From Petrolisthes cinctipes (lineage: Eukaryota; Arthropoda; Malacostraca; Decapoda; Porcellanidae), in the NCBI GenBank assembly GCA_033782935.1, contig JAWQEG010001444.1:1-64000 (forward strand): DNA of 64,000 nt. Direction: 5' to 3'. Below, in pieces: positions 58,893 through 64,000 of the stretch. Each line of letters opens with the position of its first letter. Positions within the stretch are counted from its first letter, which is position 1. The translations under genes and the position numbers were made by a program. Below the pieces are notes generated by a model that saw only the letters and a list, made by a program, of their open reading frames with translations, was not told where the DNA came from and did no database searches.

Positions 58893-59536
58893 AGGGGTTT
58901 GTGGTAGTACATGGTTTCATAAATATGTTAATACAGTACTGTACTGTATTCACATGTAATGTACACTTACTTTTAATTAAGCAGATCTGAACTTTGGTTA
59001 GTAATGGATACGTAACAATCCCCTGTGGTTACTTTTATCTAAGAGGATAATATTACCCAAGGCAGTATTTAAATCAATAGTCAGGATAATATGCACTGTA
59101 TCAATACAGTATTTTACAGTCTGGTAGTGGAGCTGAAGTGATAGGGTTTGGAAAGTGATGTTTTTCATAAAGTACTTCTCATTGTTCATTTTAGAATAAT
59201 TTTCTCAAATTTGTAGTAATTTAAAAAATAATTCTGGAAACATGATTTTATTAAATTAAGTCTTATCTCTTAACAATTTAGATTACAGTACAGTATATTA
59301 AAATCACTCATAGATTTGAAACCAATACTTTAATTTAAAGTGAAATTTGATTAAATAATTTATTGTAATCCTGTAATTACTGTACTGTACATGGAATGTT
59401 GAAGTGTAGCTTGAACATATTGTTGATGTTGTCCTTAGAATAAGAGTAAGGGTATAGCTCAAGATTTTTGTGAAGCATTGTGGAAACTTGAAGTTAAAAG
59501 ACCTTAGCACGCTTCCATCTTCCCTCCTCCCCACAG

Positions 59537-59685
59537 CAAAGTCTGGTTAGCGCTGTGTCGTTTGACCTGCAGGGCCAATGGTACCACACCTTGGCAAACT
59601 ACAAGGGCACCATTGTCTGCCTCAAATACATCCCACTCAACCAGAAGCGCCCAGAACTGAGCCGCAACACCATGAAGGATATGAG
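59537..59685 (+). CDS. Gyc76C: Gyc76C exon 11: N-lobe of kinase homology domain
   Basis: Residues 575-623 plus two bases. TIVCLKYIP carries the Lys (604) equivalent to the kinase VAIK lysine; no glycine-rich loop is seen before it. NTMKDMR starts the helix C region. Acceptor TCCCCACAG, donor ATGAG|GTGGGC. Confidence 0.93.
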
Positions 59686-59969
59686 GTGGGCTGTGTTGTG
59701 TAGTGGTTACTTAGGAGTTCTGGTAGTGCTGAAGCTAATGTGAACAAATTGTTAGGAAATAAGATAGGACCAGTGGTTGAAACAGGGATTAATTAGAGTA
59801 CATTGGTTGTGATGAAAGCAGCTAGGTCAAATGGGTTGTGTCATTGGTAATTTGGTAAAGTGATTGTGAAGTGTTTAAATTGAGCAAGTGTTTGTGGTGC
59901 AGCTAATTAGGGCAACTGAAGACATAAAATACTGTTTGTTGTATAACTCAAACACACGCATCTCCACAG

Positions 59970-60174
59970 AAATATGCGTGAGATGAAGCAGGACAACGTG
60001 TGCTCCTTCGTGGGTGCATTCATGGAGCAGCGTCGAGGCACACACGGCGACGTGGCCAAGGTGGCGTTGGTGACAGAGTACTGCATGAAAGGCTCACTGC
60101 TAGACATACTGGCCATTGAGGATATCAAGTTGGACAGGCTCTTCATCTCCTCCCTCGTAAACGACCTCTTGAGA
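59970..60174 (+). CDS. Gyc76C: Gyc76C exon 12: kinase homology domain
   Basis: Residues 624-692. NMREMKQDNVCSFVGAFMEQ and VTEYCMKGSLLDILAIEDIK are the hinge and helix D signatures of receptor guanylate cyclases, then LDRLFISSLVNDLLR. Acceptor CTCCACAG, donor AGA|GTGAGT. Confidence 0.94.
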
Positions 60175-60622
60175 GTGAGTGGAAGGAATGGTGAGGTGGT
60201 GGTAAGAGGGATAGTGATGGTGGGGGACTTGTAATGATCACTAGTATATCTAAGAGTTAGGATTGGAGGGGTACCAGGCCCCAATTTTGCCAAAAAAAAA
60301 CTCCTCAATTTTCCTGATATTAAAAAAAAGTCTTTCCCCCTCATTGAGCCTTCATTTTTCTTATATTCAAATAAAATTCTTCCCATTTAATTTCCAGGAT
60401 TTACATTAATTTTAACACAAAATTTTCTTAGTTTTTCTTATATAATAAAATATCTTTCCCATGCATTTATTTTCATTCAAAGCATATTTAACACATTTTC
60501 CCAGTGCAGTAAATATAAACATAATCTATGACATGGAAAGCAAAAATAAGTTCCATGTCACCACCCATAAAAAAAAAAAATTCACACCTGGTGGCAACAT
60601 GTATCTCCTGCTCTTCTTTCAG

Positions 60623-60791
60623 GGCATGATTTTCCTACACTCCCACTTTGGGATCCATGGTAACTTGAAGTCGTCCAACTGTGTAGTGACGGGCCGGTGG
60701 GTTCTGCAGATTACCGACTACGGCCTTCATGATATCCGTCGTGAACCTCTGAGTGCTCTTGAACGGGACGACAGGCTCCAATTTGACCGAC
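60623..60791 (+). CDS. Gyc76C: Gyc76C exon 13: pseudo-catalytic loop
   Basis: Residues 693-748 plus one base. [20 protein letters not shown] has HGN (704-706) in place of HRD, so the proton-accepting Asp is absent, as in all receptor cyclases. ITDYGL keeps the DFG-equivalent Asp (724). Acceptor TTCTTTCAG, donor GAC|GTACGT. Confidence 0.94.
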
Positions 60792-61023
60792 GTACGTTTG
60801 GTGTCCCTTCTGCCCATTTGTTGGTGTTTGGTTTTAGGTCTAGATTAAAGGAGAATCCTATATGGGGCTGTGTGATGCCCAGTAACTGTTGTTATGGTCC
60901 CTTGTATAGTCTGTAGATCATGAAACAGAAAGTACTGTAATTCAAACAAATAGATTTTCAGTATTATGCGTAGTACCTATACAGTATTATAAGTATTTTA
61001 TGTTGTGTGTTTGTGTGTGGCAG

Positions 61024-61179
61024 ACTTGCTGTGGCGGGCCCCAGAACTGCTGCGAGCTGGCATTGAGGCTCCCGTCACCAAGGAAGGTGACGTCTACTCC
61101 TTTGCCATCATCCTACATGAGATCATTGGACGGCAGGGACCCTATGGGCTTTATGAGGTCAATGAAGACGATGCCTCAG
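61024..61179 (+). CDS. Gyc76C: Gyc76C exon 14: kinase homology C-lobe
   Basis: Residues 749-800 plus one base. HLLWRAPELL (APE motif), then KEGDVYSFAIILHEIIGRQG, the conserved helix F segment. Acceptor GTGTGTGGCAG is poor in pyrimidines. Donor TCAG|GTGGGT. Confidence 0.93.
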
Positions 61180-61473
61180 GTGGGTTGACAGGGGCCAAGG
61201 GAAGCAGTGACTGGAGATTTGTAGGCTAAAGTCACTCCTTATCCTGTACATTACTTTGTAGCCTATTCACACCAGTTATATAATACTGTACTACAATTTC
61301 AAATAGTGGCTTTTCAACCCTCTATTAATTGAAATAGATGAAAATTTTCAGATTTCTGCACATTACTTGCCATCATTTTCAAAGATTAGAGGAATATTTA
61401 CACCACAATTTCAGATGTCGACATTAAAGAAGTGTAAATCATTAACCCTCTGCATTTCACTATCACCGTGCAG

Positions 61474-61672
61474 CCATTATCAATAAAGTGAAGAGTGGAG
61501 TGACAATCAACGGGTCATTGTACCGGCCGGACCTCAACAAGATTGTGGACATGCCCTTTGGGTCAGATGAGCCAGTGAGACAATCCATGCAGGACTCCTG
61601 GGCTGAGGACCCGGCTGTCAGACCTACCTTCAGGCAACTCAAGGTCAAGCTCAAGGGCATGAAGGAGAAAGG
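61474..61672 (+). CDS. Gyc76C: Gyc76C exon 15: end of kinase homology domain
   Basis: Residues 801-866 plus two bases. AIINKVKSG, YRPDLNK and DSWAEDPAVRPTFRQLKVKL contain the WAEDPxxRP motif that closes the domain. Donor GG|GTACGT, followed by the SINE-bearing intron 15. Confidence 0.94.
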
Positions 61673-61831
61673 GTACGTGAGCACTGATGCAAAATATTGG
61701 AATGGTAAAATACTGTACAGTAATAGGGTTTTTAGTATAATATATGAGGTGCCTGTGGAAGAGAAAAATATTACACTATAAATCACTGTATCAGTTCATT
61801 GATACATTTCATGAAACACCATCTTGCAATA

Positions 61832-62138
61832 GGGGAGGTGGCCGAGTGGTTAGTGTTCTGGACTCGTAACCTGGAGGTCGGGAGATCGATCCTCTCAGGT
61901 GAGGGCCTGAGAATATTTACTCTTCTGATTTGAGTTTGAGGCACTAACTATAAGGCCACCGAACGTCGTAAAACACCCTCGCTGGTACCATAACAGCTGC
62001 AGTATTTGGGAATTACCCTCACTTCCCTCCCTCTGTGGCTGGGTACCAGTTTGGAAGTCGTGACGTGTGTGTGTGTGAGTAGCAGTTAACCTGGGCCATG
62101 GTAACGGGCTTGATGAAGCCTATATCAAGTGTCGAAAG

Positions 62139-62174
<36 letters not shown>
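61832..62174 (+). mobile_element. tRNA-derived SINE with poly(A) tail
   Basis: Starts with a tRNA-like head: A box TGGCCGAGTGG at about 61839, a CGT anticodon-like loop at 61865, and a B-box-like AGATCGATCC at about 61883 that departs from the GGTTCGANTCC consensus. A body of about 220 bases follows, then 29 A residues (62146-62174). Length and structure fit a SINE copied by a LINE. No clear target duplication was found. It sits sense in intron 15. Confidence 0.8.
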
Positions 62175-62312
62175 CATGTCAATACTTCCACTGAGCAGCC
62201 AAAATGATATCAATAATAATACTGGTATGTATAATCAGTCACTAACTATACCACCCATACAGGTCTCAGTATATAACAAAGGCTTACCTTATCAATCATG
62301 TCTTCCTTACAG

Positions 62313-62456
62313 ACGAAAGGGTAACCTGATGGACCACATGGTACAGATGATGGAGCAGTACAGCAAGAACCTGGAGGAGCTGGTAACAGCACGTACTCAC
62401 CAACTCAGGGAAGAGGAACGCAAGACCAAGGACCTTCTACACCGCATGTTACCCTC
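62313..62456 (+). CDS. Gyc76C: Gyc76C exon 16: coiled-coil signalling helix
   Basis: Residues 867-914 plus two bases. NLMDHMVQMMEQYSKNLEEL and VTARTHQLREEERKTKDLLH have hydrophobic heptads and form the parallel dimer helix that carries the signal to the cyclase; RMLPS begins the cyclase domain. Acceptor TTCCTTACAG, donor CTC|GTGTGT. Confidence 0.94.
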
Positions 62457-62995
62457 GTGTGTACCGTTACCCTCAGTCACTTCATATACATTGTTCATAG
62501 CACATACTCCACTCTTGCTTCATTCCATTCATTCCATACACATTGTTCACAGTACATAGTCTATTTTCACCTCACTCTGTACATGTCCTTCCAATACACT
62601 CAAATCACTATGTATGTATACACTCCATGCATTTTCTCTCACTGCAGTTGACTTTACATCACAGCACTCCATTGATGATTAATGCTGCGAGATACTGTAC
62701 TGTACTGGGGTTGGGAAGATGGGTGTCTGTATGAAGCCTTGTGCAGAGGAACCCCAAGAGATGGTGCCAGAAACTGGGTGTGGCAAATGTCCCCCAGAAA
62801 ATATGATGGTGATGATGACACCTCCATATTCTTTCACTGCACCACTCATTTTCTATAATTACATTTCATTATTTTATTTGTCATTCATCTCTTTCCATTC
62901 ATCCCTGTTGTCAGAAGTACAGTAATACCTAATCACATCAGCTGATTTTGAGAAATTTCATAATCACCACAAGCAGTATATTATTTTAGAGTTAT

Positions 62996-63146
62996 AAAAG
63001 AACTCTGGTAAATTGGAGAGCTGCTGAATCTTCCAAACTATCCCAGGAAACAAATCACCTCAAATGTTTTTAATGAAGGATCTATTTTGTAATCTAGTTT
63101 GAAGGAATCAGGAACCCTCCAATTAACCATCAAGAGTGTCCCCCCT
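62996..63146. mobile_element. TTAA fold-back MITE copy in intron 16
   Basis: GCTGAATCTTCCAAACTATCCC against TAGTTTGAAGGAATCAGG. It ends 66 bases before exon 17. Confidence 0.65.
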
Positions 63147-63212
63147 TCTGTGTTAATTTACTGTACATGAAATCTCTGGTGTTCCAAGAGCTAAAATACT
63201 TCCCTTGGTCAG

Positions 63213-63336
63213 GACTGTGGCGGCCAGTCTGACACAAGGCATCGCAGTGGAGCCACAAGGGTTCGACGCTGTTACTATATACTTCAGTGACATTGTGGGC
63301 TTCACTTCACTGTCTGCTGAGAGCACTCCCATACAG
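63213..63336 (+). CDS. Gyc76C: Gyc76C exon 17: cyclase domain, first metal site
   Basis: Residues 915-956. [20 protein letters not shown], then [20 protein letters not shown]: Asp 941 in FSDIVGF is the first metal-binding Asp of class III cyclases. Ends in phase 0 at CAG|GTATGA. Acceptor CTTGGTCAG. Confidence 0.95.
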
Positions 63337-63552
63337 GTATGATGCAAACGTTTAGTGGTTATGACTACAGTATTGTCCTATACTACTCCGTTGTTGTATT
63401 TCTTATTTATTTTAACATTTGGAAATTCATTGGTTTCCTTCCAACTGATGTTAAGGCAAGCAGCCCACTAAAATGAATTACCTAAAGTATACTATCCCCT
63501 TAAAATGAAACCGAGCAAGCAGTCATGTACCATACATTGCCCTCCCTGACAG

Positions 63553-63729
63553 GTGGTGCGGTTCCTCAACGACCTGTACACCCTGTTTGACAAGATCATC
63601 CGTGGCTACGATGTCTACAAGGTGGAGACCATCGGTGACGCCTACATGGTGGTCTCAGGACTCCCCAACCCCAATATGGGACGACATGCCGGCGAGATTG
63701 CTTCCATGGCCCTGGAACTTTTAGATGGG
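63553..63729 (+). CDS. Gyc76C: Gyc76C exon 18: cyclase domain, GTP and second metal site
   Basis: Residues 957-1015. [16 protein letters not shown], then [17 protein letters not shown]: Glu 981 selects guanine and Asp 985 is the second metal-binding Asp, so this is a guanylate and not an adenylate cyclase. [16 protein letters not shown] precedes the donor GGG|GTGAGT. The remaining motifs (the RIGxHTGP and GDTVNxASRMES regions) must lie past the window. Confidence 0.95.
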
Positions 63730-63744
63730 GTGAGTTCAGAGTGT

Positions 63745-63969
63745 TGGGCCATATACAAAAACAAAACATTGATGGTATTGGCGATGGCATGGTTGACTCC
63801 CTAGACAAATTACAGAACCATCGTACCAGTACTGTGCCATGGGCCATAGGCGAGAACATTGTTGATGTTATCAATGGCATGGTTTAATATCTCCCTAAAC
63901 ACAGCACAGAGCCACATTGTACCGATTCCATTCGATCGTCAACACCACGGATATTCTTGCACACGCCCT
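63745..63969. mobile_element. two abutting GGGC-TATGCAAG fold-back MITEs
   Basis: A shortened copy (about 63745-63840, GGGCCATATACAAAAAC) runs straight into a fuller one (63841-63969, GGGCCATAGGCGAGAACATT to TCTTGCACACGCCC). The pair begins 16 bases after the exon 18 donor. Confidence 0.65.
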
Positions 63970-64000
63970 TATGTGTAATATGTCTTGTACATGCCCCTAC

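Larger units (their letters stand above)
43994..59536 (+). other. intron 10 (15.5 kb)
   Basis: Separates the membrane-span exon from the kinase homology exons. Apart from the listed elements it is AT-rich, with many TACAGTA/TACTGTA motifs, a (TG)n at 47136-47161, an (AAT)n at 49934-49958, a T run at 49990-50013, a C run near 49014 and a G run at 54246. Stretches 44600-47525, 48460-50790, 50975-52475, 53980-55630 and 58900-59536 have no gene or named repeat that I can support. Confidence 0.85.
7145..63729 (+). other. Gyc76C: Gyc76C receptor guanylate cyclase gene (3' incomplete)
   Basis: A single-pass membrane enzyme that converts GTP to cGMP under control of its extracellular domain. Eighteen exons give 1015 residues in one frame: signal peptide 1-18, Thr-rich linker, ligand-binding domain about 76-500, membrane span about 522-542, kinase homology about 575-865, coiled coil about 868-914, cyclase from 915. 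Order and motifs follow Drosophila Gyc76C more closely than vertebrate NPRs, for example FGPE..CYVE, FART, YDSVQLYA and [12 protein letters not shown]. The kinase-like domain has HGN where active kinases have HRD, so it is a pseudokinase. In flies Gyc76C acts in semaphorin-plexin axon guidance and in muscle and epithelial development. Related decapod receptor cyclases have been cloned from crab Y-organs and studied for moult-inhibiting hormone signalling. The rest of the cyclase and any C-terminal tail lie beyond the window. Introns 7 and 10 make up 38.7 kb. Confidence 0.93.

Noticed and set aside
61832..61905. Functional tRNA gene
   Set aside because: The B box and stems are degenerate and the sequence continues into a SINE body and poly(A) tail.

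Overview
The window is animal nuclear DNA, and most of it belongs to one multi-exon gene on the + strand. I read that gene as the arthropod receptor-type (single-pass membrane) guanylate cyclase Gyc76C. Eighteen coding exons can be traced from 7145 to 63729. Every junction has GT/AG ends and the codon phases agree across all 17 introns, giving 1015 codons in frame. The gene runs off the right edge inside the cyclase domain. The protein order is signal peptide, Thr-rich linker, ANF-receptor-type ligand-binding domain, one membrane span, pseudokinase (kinase homology) domain, coiled-coil signalling helix, and the first part of the class III cyclase domain with both metal-binding Asp residues and the GTP-selecting Glu. 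The peptide, the very dense simple repeats and the mobile-element types suggest a decapod crustacean. That assignment is inference; the species cannot be told from the sequence.

Layout. 1-4735: intergenic, almost wholly microsatellite and minisatellite (GATA, pyrimidine and purine blocks, GT/CA arrays). 4736-6748: degenerate fold-back elements, a possible 52-base non-coding 5' exon, and a train of three end-to-end hairpin elements. 6749-16700: exons 1-7 (signal peptide and most of the ligand-binding domain), with introns full of SSRs, hairpin elements and two CR1-like LINE remnants. 16701-39812: a 23-kb intron 7 with two more LINE remnants and many small MITEs. 39813-43993: exons 8-10 (end of the ectodomain and the membrane span), with a LINE tail and a TTAA-flanked element in intron 9. 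43994-59536: a 15.5-kb intron 10 with a 931-base pogo/Tigger-like element. 59537-63729: exons 11-18, the whole kinase homology domain, coiled coil and start of the cyclase, packed into 4.2 kb; intron 15 holds a tRNA-derived SINE with a poly(A) tail.

No second host gene could be supported on either strand. The most unusual material is the small-repeat landscape: hairpin MITEs chained head to tail and sharing GTAC junctions; a TTAA-flanked fold-back family with more than a dozen copies; a second fold-back family that recurs through the introns; and a great excess of TACAG/TACTG pentamers, often in mixed orientation, that look like stacked Tc1-type excision footprints.
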